Source: Smithella sp.
Lineage (GTDB): Bacteria > Desulfobacterota > Syntrophia > Syntrophales > Smithellaceae
NCBI GenBank assembly: GCA_012510495.1
Contig: JAAZHX010000095.1
Location: 1-64,000 of the forward strand
DNA: 64,000 nt
Direction of reading: 5' to 3'
The position numbers and the translations under genes are program-made. The notes below the pieces were generated by a model. The model did not search any database, was not told the DNA's origin, and saw only the letters and a list, made by a program, of their open reading frames with translations. Below, piece by piece: positions 7,250 through 15,799 of the stretch; position 1 is the stretch's first letter, and each line of letters starts with the position of its first letter.

Positions 7250-8896
7250 ATGGAACGGTTTATAGAAAAAAATAATCATGAAAAATTTGATGTGATCGTC
7301 ATCGGCGGGGGGATCAGCGGGGCGTCGGTTGCCTATGAAGCCGCCACCCGGGGATTGAAGGTGGCGCTGCTGGAAAAAAAGGATTTCTCCTGGGCGACTT
7401 CGGCGGCCACGTCCAAAATGATTCACGGCGGTCTGCGGTATCTGATCAATGGAGAAGTGAGACTGGTGCGGGAATCGCTGCGCGAGCGAAGAGTGCTGGG
7501 AAATATCGCTCCCAATTACGTCTATCCGCATCCGATCATGATGATGCATCATAAAAAGCCGCTGAAGAACAATAAACGGGTTGTGAAAGTGGGCATGCTG
7601 CTTTACGACGCCCTGTCCTATGACAAAAATCGCACCTGGGATTCCTGCAAGCGCATTCCGTCGCACAGAACGATTTCCCGCAAAGAGGTCTTGCGACAGG
7701 AGCCTCATGTGCGCCCCGAAGGACTGGCCGGCGCATCGGTCTTCTGTGACTGCATGAGCATTTTCCCCGAGCGCCTGACCCTGGCCTTCATCAAATCCGC
7801 CGTGGCCCATGGCGCGAAAGCGGCAAATTATGCCCAAGTGGAAGGTTTTCTCATGGACGCCGGAAGCCGGGTTGCCGGCGTGAAGGTCAAAGACCTGCTG
7901 ACCGGCAAAGTCCATGATATTGCGGGAACGGTCACGGTGAACTGCGGCGGACCGTGGGCGGATCTTCTTCTGAATCTGGCCGAACCGAACGGGAAAGAAA
8001 CGCCGCCGTTGCGCCGGTCTGAAGGAATTCACATCATCACCGCAAAACCGCTTCTTTCCGGCCAATACATTGTCGGTTCCATGACGCCGTCCGGCCGCCA
8101 TTTCTTCCTGATTCCCTGGCGCAATCACACGCTGATCGGCACGACGGACAAACCCTTCAACGGCAACCCGGACGATTATCGGGTGACCCGGGAAAGCATT
8201 ATGGAACTGATCGACGATGTCAACCGCTCCTTCGGCGACGGCAAGCTTTCCTATCAGGATGTAAAGCATACCTATGGCGGTTTGCGTCCTCTGATCGAAA
8301 AAGAAACCAGCGAAACCTATTTCTCATCGCGGAAATATGAAATCTACGACAACAAAGACGCCGGCCTGGACGGGCTGATTACGGTCGAAGGCGGCAAATA
8401 CACCACCAGCCGCCAGTTGGCGGAAAATTGCCTGAAGATCGTCGCCGTCAAACTGGGGCGCAATCTCGGCAAGAGCGTTACGAATAAAAAATTTCTGACC
8501 GGCAGCGAAATAAAGGATTTGAATTTCTTTATGAATGAAGCACTGGAGCAGGGCAATGGCATCAGCCGGACCACCCTGAAATATCTGGCGCGCAATTACG
8601 GAACCGAATACAAAGAAATCGTCAAACTGGCGCGTGCAGACCAGGCCTTGTCCGAAACCCTGAACGACGACGGCGAAATTCAGGCGCAGGTGGTTTATGC
8701 CGTGCGCAACGAAATGGCGCGCACCCTCTCCGATATCGTCATGCGGCGCACCGGCATCGGGACGCTCGGCAATCCCGGCGAAGAGGTATTGCGCAAGGTT
8801 GCCGCTGTTGCCGCTAAAGAGCTGCGCTGGGACAAAGAAAAAACAGAAAAGGAAATTGCGGCCGTCGTCCAACTGCTCAAAATACCGGTTGACTGA
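7250..8896 (+). CDS. glpD: FAD-dependent glycerol-3-phosphate dehydrogenase family protein
   Basis: 548 residues. The N-terminal FAD site VIGGGISGASVAYEA (about 17-31) is followed by the GlpD signature region with TSKMIHGGLRYL, and by the substrate/C-terminal domains (LIGTTDKPF, TVEGGKYTTSR). The family oxidises glycerol-3-phosphate to DHAP at the membrane and passes electrons to quinone. AGGAG lies 8 bases before the ATG. The gene follows the GntR regulator by 14 bases and precedes an alkyl-DHAP-synthase-like gene, so the DHAP product may feed the neighbour rather than glycolysis. Homologues acting on other polyol phosphates exist, so the exact substrate is inferred. Confidence 0.87.
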   Translation: MERFIEKNNHEKFDVIVIGGGISGASVAYEAATRGLKVALLEKKDFSWATSAATSKMIHGGLRYLINGEVRLVRESLRERRVLGNIAPNYVYPHPIMMMHHKKPLKNNKRVVKVGMLLYDALSYDKNRTWDSCKRIPSHRTISRKEVLRQEPHVRPEGLAGASVFCDCMSIFPERLTLAFIKSAVAHGAKAANYAQVEGFLMDAGSRVAGVKVKDLLTGKVHDIAGTVTVNCGGPWADLLLNLAEPNGKETPPLRRSEGIHIITAKPLLSGQYIVGSMTPSGRHFFLIPWRNHTLIGTTDKPFNGNPDDYRVTRESIMELIDDVNRSFGDGKLSYQDVKHTYGGLRPLIEKETSETYFSSRKYEIYDNKDAGLDGLITVEGGKYTTSRQLAENCLKIVAVKLGRNLGKSVTNKKFLTGSEIKDLNFFMNEALEQGNGISRTTLKYLARNYGTEYKEIVKLARADQALSETLNDDGEIQAQVVYAVRNEMARTLSDIVMRRTGIGTLGNPGEEVLRKVAAVAAKELRWDKEKTEKEIAAVVQLLKIPVD

Positions 8897-8941
8897 AAAG
8901 CACTTCATCTGTCAAAGAACATCAACAAAGGAGCCCTGCCG

Positions 8942-10627
8942 ATGAAATCCAATCCTTACCGTCCGGAGTGGACGGAAAAAGCGCCGCCCGCAGGAACCTA
9001 CCGGTCCATTTTCAAATACGGCGATCCCCACCGCTTCAAACATCCCAGCGATGCCTGGTTCAACATGATCAAACAGGAGTTTGGTTTAAGCGACTCGGAT
9101 TTCGCCTCCAGAAACAGGGAAGGACTGGAGCCGGTGTCTTTACAGCGTCCCCCAAACCTTTCTTCTCATCAGATTGAATTCCTGCAGAAGATCGTAGGCG
9201 GGGAAAACGTCGCCCTGGATGATTACAGCCGCGTCAAATACGCCTCCGGAAAGACCACGGAAGAAATGCTGGAAATGCGCCACGGCATGATCCGCGAAGT
9301 GGCGGATGTGGTGGTTCATCCCCGCGGCAAAGAGGATGTGCAAAAAATCGTGGACTACTGCAACCGGGAAAAAATTCCGATAACGGTTTTCAGCGCCGGT
9401 TCTTCCGTGAACTTCGGCTGCCGTCCTGTCCGTGGCGGCATTTCGCTGGTGGTCAGCACGCATATGAACAAACTGCTGGACGTGAACGAACTGAATCAGA
9501 CGGCGCGGGTTCAGCCGGGAATGTTCGGACCGGCTTATGAAAACGCGTTGAACCGGGCCCCCGAACTCTTCCAGACAAAACATCGCTATACCGGCGGACA
9601 TTTCCCGCAGTCCTTCGAGTATTCCACCGTCGGCGGCTGGATCGTCACCCTGGGATCCGGGCAGGCCTCAACCTATTACGGCGACGCTTACGATATCGTA
9701 TTCAGTCAGGAGTATGTCACGCCCGCCGGAACGTTCAAGACGCTGGATTTTCCGGCGACCGCCACCGGCCCCAAAGTCAACGACATCATGAAGGGGTCCG
9801 AAGGGACGTTCGGCATTCTGGTCGAAATCACCATGAAAATCTTCCGCTATCGGCCGGAAAACCGAGAACGTTTCAGTTTCATGTATCCCACCTGGGACGC
9901 GGCCGTTGACGCCAGCCGCGAAATCATGCAGTCGGAGTTCGGCAAGCCGGCCATTTACCGCATTTCCGATCCCGAAGAAACCGACCGGGGATTGAAACTC
10001 TACGGCATGCCGGGCTTCGTGGACAAGTTTCTCAAGTGGCGCGGCTTCAAGCCCATGCAGCGTTGTCTGTGTCTGGGCAATGTGGAAGGAGACCGGGATT
10101 ACACCAGGCTGGTGACGCGGAAAATCAAAGCCCTTGCCCGAAGGCACGGAGCGATTTCCCTGACCGGCTACGCGGCGCGGAAATGGGAGCACACCCGTTA
10201 CACGGAACCCTTCATGCGCGAGGATCTGGGCGACTATGACATTTTGATCGACACGCTGGAGGCCGCCGTGACCTGGGACAATCTTCACCGGCTTCATGAA
10301 GGCGTGCGGGCCTGTGTCAGGAGCCGTCCCGCCACCATGTGCATGACGCATGCTTCGCACTTTTATCCTCAGGGGACGAATCTCTATTTCATTTTTATCG
10401 TCCACATGAAAGATCCGGAAGAATTCCGGAAGTTCCAGCGCGGCATCATCGACAGCATTCAGAAGCACGGCGGCTCCCTGAGCCATCATCACGGGGTGGG
10501 AAGAATGATCGGACCCTGGATGGAAGGGCATCTCGGGAAAGAACAGATGGATGTCCTGCGGGCATTAAAAAAGCATTTTGACCCGCAGGGAATTATGAAC
10601 CCCGGCGGTCAGTTGGGGCTGGACTGA
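8942..10627 (+). CDS. FAD-binding oxidase of the alkyldihydroxyacetonephosphate synthase family
   Basis: 561 residues. It has a PCMH-type FAD-binding domain (PP-loop FSAGSSVNFGCRP near 150-162) and the C-terminal AGPS-type domain with THASHFYPQGTNLYFIF (about 470-486) and a triple-histidine motif SHHHGVGR near 514. In eukaryotic alkyl-DHAP synthase, the enzyme that exchanges an acyl for an alkyl chain to make ether lipids, an equivalent HHH motif is catalytic. The adjacent GlpD-type dehydrogenase (DHAP source) and kinase fit a glycerol-ether or related pathway. Other members of this fold oxidise D-lactate or glycolate, so the ether-lipid role is an inference. Confidence 0.8.
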   Translation: MKSNPYRPEWTEKAPPAGTYRSIFKYGDPHRFKHPSDAWFNMIKQEFGLSDSDFASRNREGLEPVSLQRPPNLSSHQIEFLQKIVGGENVALDDYSRVKYASGKTTEEMLEMRHGMIREVADVVVHPRGKEDVQKIVDYCNREKIPITVFSAGSSVNFGCRPVRGGISLVVSTHMNKLLDVNELNQTARVQPGMFGPAYENALNRAPELFQTKHRYTGGHFPQSFEYSTVGGWIVTLGSGQASTYYGDAYDIVFSQEYVTPAGTFKTLDFPATATGPKVNDIMKGSEGTFGILVEITMKIFRYRPENRERFSFMYPTWDAAVDASREIMQSEFGKPAIYRISDPEETDRGLKLYGMPGFVDKFLKWRGFKPMQRCLCLGNVEGDRDYTRLVTRKIKALARRHGAISLTGYAARKWEHTRYTEPFMREDLGDYDILIDTLEAAVTWDNLHRLHEGVRACVRSRPATMCMTHASHFYPQGTNLYFIFIVHMKDPEEFRKFQRGIIDSIQKHGGSLSHHHGVGRMIGPWMEGHLGKEQMDVLRALKKHFDPQGIMNPGGQLGLD

Positions 10628-10690
10628 AGAAAGCGACCGGGAAGCGGCATTGTCGATCATTAGAATAAATTAAAAAACAGGACGGTGCAT

Positions 10691-12265
10691 ATGTCACAAA
10701 AAATCAGAACAGAGGAATTAATCCTGTCTATCGATGCAGGCACTCAATCCATCCGTGCCGCGCTTATCGATGCGGAAGGGAAGATTCTGGAAATCGTGAA
10801 GACGCCCATTCAACCGTATTTTTCGGAAAATCCCGGCTGGGCCGAACAGCATCCCGATTACTACTGGGACATATTGTGCAAAACAACCAGTCAACTCCTG
10901 CAAAAACAGGAACCTCTGAAAAAGAACATCAAAGGCGTGACGCTCACGACGCAGCGCGCCACAATGATCAACGTCGATAAAAACGGCAAGCCGCTCCGGC
11001 CGGCGATTGTCTGGCTTGACCAGAGAAAGGCGGACTCACGGAAGATCGTGCCCGGCGCGCTCCTGCCCGTTATAAAGGCCGTCAAAATGCTCGAAACGCT
11101 CGAAGGCGCCATCCAGGACTGCGATGCGAACTGGATCCGCCAGCAGCAGCCGGAGATCTGGGAAAAAACCTATAAGTATTTGATGCTGTCCGGCTTCTTT
11201 ACGCACCGTCTTACCGGAGAGTTTATTGATTCGGTGGCAAATAATATCGGCTATATTCCGTTCAACAACAAGACCTATCAATGGGCGGGAAAATTCGATT
11301 TCAAATGGTGGATTTTCAAGATCGACAAAGAAAAACTTCCCGACCTCATCAAACCCTCTGAAGTGCTGGGTCAGATCACAAAGAAAGCTTCCGCGGAAAC
11401 GGGCATCCCGGAAGGGCTGCCCGTCTTTGCGGCCGGATCGGACAAGGGTTGCGAAATTCTCGGCTCCGGGTGTCTGACGCCTGAAATCGGATGCCTGAGT
11501 TTCGGGACCATTGCCACGTTTGATGTGGCCACGCCCAAATATGTCGAGCTGTATCCGATGATCCCGCCGTTTCCCGCGTCCGTGCCGGATGCTTATTATA
11601 CGGAAGTATCGATTTTTCGCGGTTTCTGGATGGTCAGCTGGTTCAAGGAAGAGTTCGGCCTTCAGGAGTGCATGCTTGCCGAGAAGACGGCTGAGCCTCC
11701 GGAGAAATTTTTTGATTCGTTGATTCAGAATGTGCCGGCCGGTTCCAAAGGACTGATGCTTCAGCCTTACTGGACGCCGGGCCGGGAAGTTGACGCTTTC
11801 GCAAAGGGATCGATTATCGGTTTCGGCGACGTGCACAACCGGGCCTATGTGTATCGGGCGCTGCTGGAAGGACTGGTCTATGGATTAAGAGAGGGCGGCG
11901 AACTGACCCAGCGCAAAACCAAAATCCCCGTGACCGGTATCAGGGTGTCGGGAGGCGGTTCGCAAAGCGACGCGGCAATGCAGATCACAGCGGACATTTT
12001 CGGCATGGCGGCGGAACGGCCGCATACTTTCGAGACTTCCGCACTGGGCGCGGCCATCGATGCCGCGATCGGTCTTAAACTTTATCCTGATTTTCCGGCC
12101 GCGGTTAAAGCAATGACCAGAAAGGGAAGAGTGTTTGAACCGATTCTGAAAAATCACCAAATCTACGATCATCTTTACAGGAGAGTTTACCTCAAAATGT
12201 ATGAACGGCTGCAGCCGCTGTATAAAGAGATCCGGGACATTACCGGTTATCCCGCGATATCGTAG
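10691..12265 (+). CDS. FGGY-family carbohydrate/polyol kinase
   Basis: About 524 residues. The N-terminal ATPase-fold motif SIDAGTQSIRAALID (about 12-26) and the C-terminal VSGGGSQSDAAMQITADIFG are typical FGGY kinase motifs (glycerol, xylulose, ribulose kinases). The ATG at 10691 is preferred over GTG 10685 because AGGA lies 8-12 bases before it. It is the last gene of the GntR operon, 63 bases after the AGPS-like gene. In this setting a glycerol- or alkylglycerol-like substrate is plausible, but substrate residues cannot be assigned by eye. Confidence 0.82.
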   Translation: MSQKIRTEELILSIDAGTQSIRAALIDAEGKILEIVKTPIQPYFSENPGWAEQHPDYYWDILCKTTSQLLQKQEPLKKNIKGVTLTTQRATMINVDKNGKPLRPAIVWLDQRKADSRKIVPGALLPVIKAVKMLETLEGAIQDCDANWIRQQQPEIWEKTYKYLMLSGFFTHRLTGEFIDSVANNIGYIPFNNKTYQWAGKFDFKWWIFKIDKEKLPDLIKPSEVLGQITKKASAETGIPEGLPVFAAGSDKGCEILGSGCLTPEIGCLSFGTIATFDVATPKYVELYPMIPPFPASVPDAYYTEVSIFRGFWMVSWFKEEFGLQECMLAEKTAEPPEKFFDSLIQNVPAGSKGLMLQPYWTPGREVDAFAKGSIIGFGDVHNRAYVYRALLEGLVYGLREGGELTQRKTKIPVTGIRVSGGGSQSDAAMQITADIFGMAAERPHTFETSALGAAIDAAIGLKLYPDFPAAVKAMTRKGRVFEPILKNHQIYDHLYRRVYLKMYERLQPLYKEIRDITGYPAIS

Positions 12266-12374
12266 AATGGCTTTGCCGGCTCAATTGCCGTCAATCATTC
12301 CACAAACGAAAACCGATTGAAACAATGGATCATTTTCAGTATAGTCATGGCAAATCAAAGAAGAGCCGGAACCT

Positions 12375-15131
12375 ATGCCGCTTGCCTGGAATGAAATCAA
12401 ATCGCGCGCCCTGGCCTTCTCCAAGGAATGGGCCGGGGAAAGCTCCGAAGACGCTGAAGCCAAAACCTTCTGGGACGGCTTCTTCAATATCTTCGGCATT
12501 ACCCGCAAACGCATCGCCAGCTTCGAAGAACCGGTCAAAAAACTCGGCAATCACTACGGCTACATCGATCTTTTCTGGAAAGGCGTTCTGATCGTTGAGC
12601 ACAAATCGCGCGGCAAAAGTCTGGATAAAGCCTACGATCAGGCTCTGGGCTACTTCCCCGGCCTGAAGGAACGCGATCTTCCCAAATATGTCATTGTTTC
12701 CGACTTTGCCCGAATCCGGCTCTACGATCTGGAAGAAAACCAGCAGCATGAATTTGAACTGAAAAACCTGCACAAAAACGTGCGGCTGTTCGGCTTTATC
12801 GCCGGCTACCAGACGCACAAAATTCAGGAGCAGGATCCCGTCAACATTAAAGCCGCCGAGCAGATGGGCAGGCTCCACGACCGGATGAAAGACGTGGGTT
12901 ACAGCGGCCACCCGCTGGAACTTTATCTGGTGCGACTCCTTTTTTGTCTGTTTGCCGAGGACACCGGTATTTTTGAAAAGCAGCAATTTAAAGAATATAT
13001 TGAAGAACGCACCGGTGAAGACGGCTCGGACCTCGGCCATCACATAAGCACGCTGTTTCAGGTTTTAAACACTCCCCGAGAAAAACGCCTGAAAAATCTC
13101 GATGAGCACCTGTCCGCCTTTCCCTACGTCAACGGTAAACTCTTTGAAGAACTGCTTCCGGCGGCCGCATTCGATTCCGCCATGCGCCAGGAGCTGCTGG
13201 AATGCTGCGCTCTGGACTGGAGCCGCATTTCCCCGGCCATCTTCGGCTCGCTTTTCCAATCCATCATGGACAAGCAGGCCCGGCGTAACCTGGGCGCCCA
13301 CTACACCAGCGAAGAAAACATTCTCAAGCTGATCAAACCGCTGTTTCTGGACGCGCTGTGGGAAGAATTTGAAAAGATCAAACACAACAGGAACAGGCTC
13401 TTTGAATTTCACAAGAAACTGCGGCAGCTCAATTTTCTCGATCCCGCCTGCGGCTGCGGCAACTTTCTGGTCATCGCCTACCGCGAGCTTCGGCTTCTGG
13501 AGCTGGAAATCCTGCGGGCCTCCCGCGCCGGCGAGCAGTCCTTTCTGGATGTCCATTCGCTCTTGCATCTGAACGTCGATCAGTTCTACGGCATCGAGAT
13601 CGAAGAGTTCCCCGCGCAAATCGCGCAGGTCGCCCTGTGGCTGATGGACCACCAGATGAACCTGCTGGTCTCCGAGGAATTCGGACTCTACTTTGTCCGC
13701 ATTCCGCTGCAAACCAACAGCACCATCGTCTGCGGCAACGCCCTCACCATCGACTGGAAAACCGTCGTCTCACCCTGGCGCGTTAGCTACATTTTGGGCA
13801 ACCCGCCGTTTGTGGGGAAAAAAGAGCAGACCAGCGAACAAAAAAAGGAGGTCGTAGGTATTTTTAATGATGTCAAAGGAAGCGGAGTTCTTGATTATGT
13901 GACCTGCTGGTACAAATTGGCAATCAGGCAAATGAAATCCAATGAGAATATTAAAGCAGCCTTTGTTTCAACCAATTCAATCGCGCAAGGCGAACAGGTG
14001 TGTGTATGGGGCAACTGGATGCGGTCACAGGGAGCCAAAATATTTTTTGCCCACCGGACGTTTCAATGGAGCAATGAGGCGCGTGGCAAGGCGGCAGTGC
14101 ATTGTGTAATAGTAGGCTTCAGTTTGCAAAACATCAGCAGTAAAATTATTTTTTACTATGACACACCCAAATCTGATCCCCAAACCGTAAAAGCTAAAAA
14201 TATCAATTCCTATCTCGCCGATGGGCCAGATGTCTATATTAAGAGTCGAACAATTCCTCTCAGTATGGATGTACCGGAAATGAAATATGGCAGCATGCCG
14301 ATCGACAACGGAAATTTGATATTATCAAAAGAGCAAATGGAAAAACTTCTCGCTGCTGAACCAGAAGCTAAAAGCTACATAAGACAATATATGGGTGGAG
14401 ACGAATTCATTAACAACCTTGAGCGTTACTGTCTTTGGTTAGTTGACTGCCCTCCCAGCCTTCTTCGCAAAATGAAGAAAGTTCGTGAAAGCGTTGAAAG
14501 AAATCGTAAATATCGTTTAGGTAGCGGTCGTGAGGCTACAAAAAAATTGGCGGAAAAAGCGGCATTGTTTGGAGAAATTAGACAACCTGATGGACCTTAT
14601 CTCATCGTGCCCAAAGTATCATCAGAAAACAGACATTACATGCCGGTCGGATTTTGTGAACCAAAAATCATTGCCAGTGGCACTACGCTGATAGTGCCTA
14701 ATGCAAAGATGTATCACTTTGGAGTTCTCCAATCGGAAATGCAAATGTCATGGATGCGTCAAGTATGTGGCCGGATGAAAAGCGATTACCAATATTCTGC
14801 CGGCATCGTTTACAACAACTTCCCCTGGCCGGAAAAGCCGACGGAGAAGCAAAAGCAGGCCATTGAAGCCGCTGCGCGGGCGGTGCTCGATGCCCGCGCG
14901 CAATTTCCCGGCTCGTCACTGGCCGATCTTTATGATCCGCTGACTATGCCGCCTTTGCTGCTCAAAGCCCACCAAACACTCGACCGCGCCGTTGATGCCG
15001 CTTACGGCAAAACAAACTTTAAAACCGAAGCCGAACGTGTCGCATTCTTGTTTGAATTGTATCAGAAATATACCAGCCTCTTTGCGCCGGAAAAACCCAA
15101 ACGCATTAGAAATGCAAGGACTGCTCCCTGA
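12375..15131 (+). CDS. MmeI-like type IIL restriction-modification enzyme (fused endonuclease and adenine methyltransferase)
   Basis: 918 residues. The N-terminus has a PD-(D/E)XK nuclease core: D65 in YIDLFWKG and E75-x-K77 in IVEHKSRG. A helical linker leads to an N6-adenine methyltransferase with motif I FLDPACGCGNFL (about 352-364) and motif IV NPPF (about 475). The region from about 620 to 820 would be the target recognition domain, and the tail resembles MmeI-family C-termini (YNNFPWP). One protein therefore cuts and protects DNA. From about 13850 to 14820 the base composition becomes clearly AT-richer than either side, suggesting an exchanged specificity region. PglX-like BREX methylases are an alternative but lack the N-terminal nuclease motif. 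Confidence 0.85.
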   Translation: MPLAWNEIKSRALAFSKEWAGESSEDAEAKTFWDGFFNIFGITRKRIASFEEPVKKLGNHYGYIDLFWKGVLIVEHKSRGKSLDKAYDQALGYFPGLKERDLPKYVIVSDFARIRLYDLEENQQHEFELKNLHKNVRLFGFIAGYQTHKIQEQDPVNIKAAEQMGRLHDRMKDVGYSGHPLELYLVRLLFCLFAEDTGIFEKQQFKEYIEERTGEDGSDLGHHISTLFQVLNTPREKRLKNLDEHLSAFPYVNGKLFEELLPAAAFDSAMRQELLECCALDWSRISPAIFGSLFQSIMDKQARRNLGAHYTSEENILKLIKPLFLDALWEEFEKIKHNRNRLFEFHKKLRQLNFLDPACGCGNFLVIAYRELRLLELEILRASRAGEQSFLDVHSLLHLNVDQFYGIEIEEFPAQIAQVALWLMDHQMNLLVSEEFGLYFVRIPLQTNSTIVCGNALTIDWKTVVSPWRVSYILGNPPFVGKKEQTSEQKKEVVGIFNDVKGSGVLDYVTCWYKLAIRQMKSNENIKAAFVSTNSIAQGEQVCVWGNWMRSQGAKIFFAHRTFQWSNEARGKAAVHCVIVGFSLQNISSKIIFYYDTPKSDPQTVKAKNINSYLADGPDVYIKSRTIPLSMDVPEMKYGSMPIDNGNLILSKEQMEKLLAAEPEAKSYIRQYMGGDEFINNLERYCLWLVDCPPSLLRKMKKVRESVERNRKYRLGSGREATKKLAEKAALFGEIRQPDGPYLIVPKVSSENRHYMPVGFCEPKIIASGTTLIVPNAKMYHFGVLQSEMQMSWMRQVCGRMKSDYQYSAGIVYNNFPWPEKPTEKQKQAIEAAARAVLDARAQFPGSSLADLYDPLTMPPLLLKAHQTLDRAVDAAYGKTNFKTEAERVAFLFELYQKYTSLFAPEKPKRIRNARTAP

Positions 15132-15135
15132 TCAG

Positions 15136-15252
15136 TACGGAACCAACGGGGAAATTAACAACGGCGTGTTCGGGGGAACACGCCCTACAGAAACACGAAA
15201 ATAGTGCGGTATTATGTCGGGATTGATCCCCAATCAATCCGAAAAAACAACG
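15136..15252. repeat. Direct repeat copy 1, two-hairpin element
   Basis: A segment of about 110 bases, nearly 90% identical by eye to 15664-15770. It contains hairpin A (GGCGTGTTC 15163-15171 with GAACACGCC 15176-15184) and hairpin B (GGATTGAT 15220-15227 with ATCAATCC 15233-15240). Both copies are in the same orientation and bracket the DUF433 gene. Confidence 0.8.
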
Positions 15253-15366
15253 GCGTGCTCAGGGAGGCAACAGTATATTTATTTGATATTATTATTTATT
15301 TATGATAAAAATCGCGCCGGATGCATCCAGAGCATTTGAGCGCGATAATGTGCAAGGAGGATATAT

Positions 15367-15615
15367 ATGAAAAAGATTGAATGGGGAAACTTTATACATT
15401 CAGATCCGGATGTCCTTTTGGGAAAACCGGTCGTAAAGGGCACCCGGCTCTCGGTTGAATTTATTCTCGGGCTCTATGCGCAAGGATGGACGGAAAATCA
15501 AATCCTCGAAAATTATCCTAATCTGACAAAAGAAATTCTGCTGGCCGTTTTTGCCTATACACACGATTGCATGCGCGAGGAATTCCTCTATCCGCTTTCG
15601 GCGGAGGCCCTCTAA
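15367..15615 (+). CDS. DUF433 (VapB-type) antitoxin-like protein
   Basis: 82 residues matching DUF433: a GKPVVKGTRLSVEFIL core, then a helix-turn-helix-like WTENQILENYPNLTKEILLAVFAYT. AAGGAGG lies 7 bases before the ATG. DUF433 proteins are usually paired with a DUF5615 (Mut7-C/PIN-like) toxin in the next overlapping frame, and exactly such a start overlaps the stop here (TAATG), but that toxin is truncated. The antitoxin may now be an orphan, possibly a DNA-binding regulator. Confidence 0.85.
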   Translation: MKKIEWGNFIHSDPDVLLGKPVVKGTRLSVEFILGLYAQGWTENQILENYPNLTKEILLAVFAYTHDCMREEFLYPLSAEAL

Positions 15616-15677
15616 TGGATTTTCTGGCCAACGAAAATTTCCCGCTCTTAAGAAGCGGGCACATACGGGAAAATTAA
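15615..15677 (+). pseudogene. Truncated DUF5615 toxin remnant
   Basis: The ATG overlaps the stop of the antitoxin (TAATG). The first residues, MDFLANENFPLL, match the N-terminus of DUF5615 PIN-like toxins (M-x-F-L-x-D/N-E-N-F-P). The frame then reads RSGHIREN and stops after 20 codons, against about 110 in the family. The break coincides with the left end of direct-repeat copy 2, so the toxin's remainder appears to have been lost there. Confidence 0.7.
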
Positions 15678-15770
15678 AAACGGCGTGTTCGGGGAACACG
15701 CCCTACAGAAACACGGAAATGGCGCGGTATTACACAGGGATTGATCCCCCATCAATCCGAAAAAAAACGG
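15664..15770. repeat. Direct repeat copy 2, two-hairpin element
   Basis: Second copy of the 15136-15252 repeat with the same two hairpins (GGCGTGTTC/GAACACGCC and GGATTGAT/ATCAATCC). Its left end lies inside the DUF5615 remnant and its right end merges with the terminator of the acyl-CoA synthetase gene. Confidence 0.8.
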
Positions 15771-15798
15771 AGAGCAAGGGGTTGCAACCCCTTGCTCT
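15760..15798 (-). terminator. Rho-independent terminator of the acyl-CoA synthetase gene
   Basis: A perfect 13-base stem (15771-15783 with 15786-15798, loop of 2) is followed on the minus strand by CCG and eight T residues. It begins 2 bases after the synthetase stop codon. Confidence 0.88.
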
Positions 15799-15799
15799 A

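Noticed and set aside
12375-15131. BREX PglX-type methyltransferase
   Set aside because: The N-terminal D65/E75/K77 nuclease core and MmeI-like ending, together with the absence of other brx genes, favour an MmeI-type enzyme.
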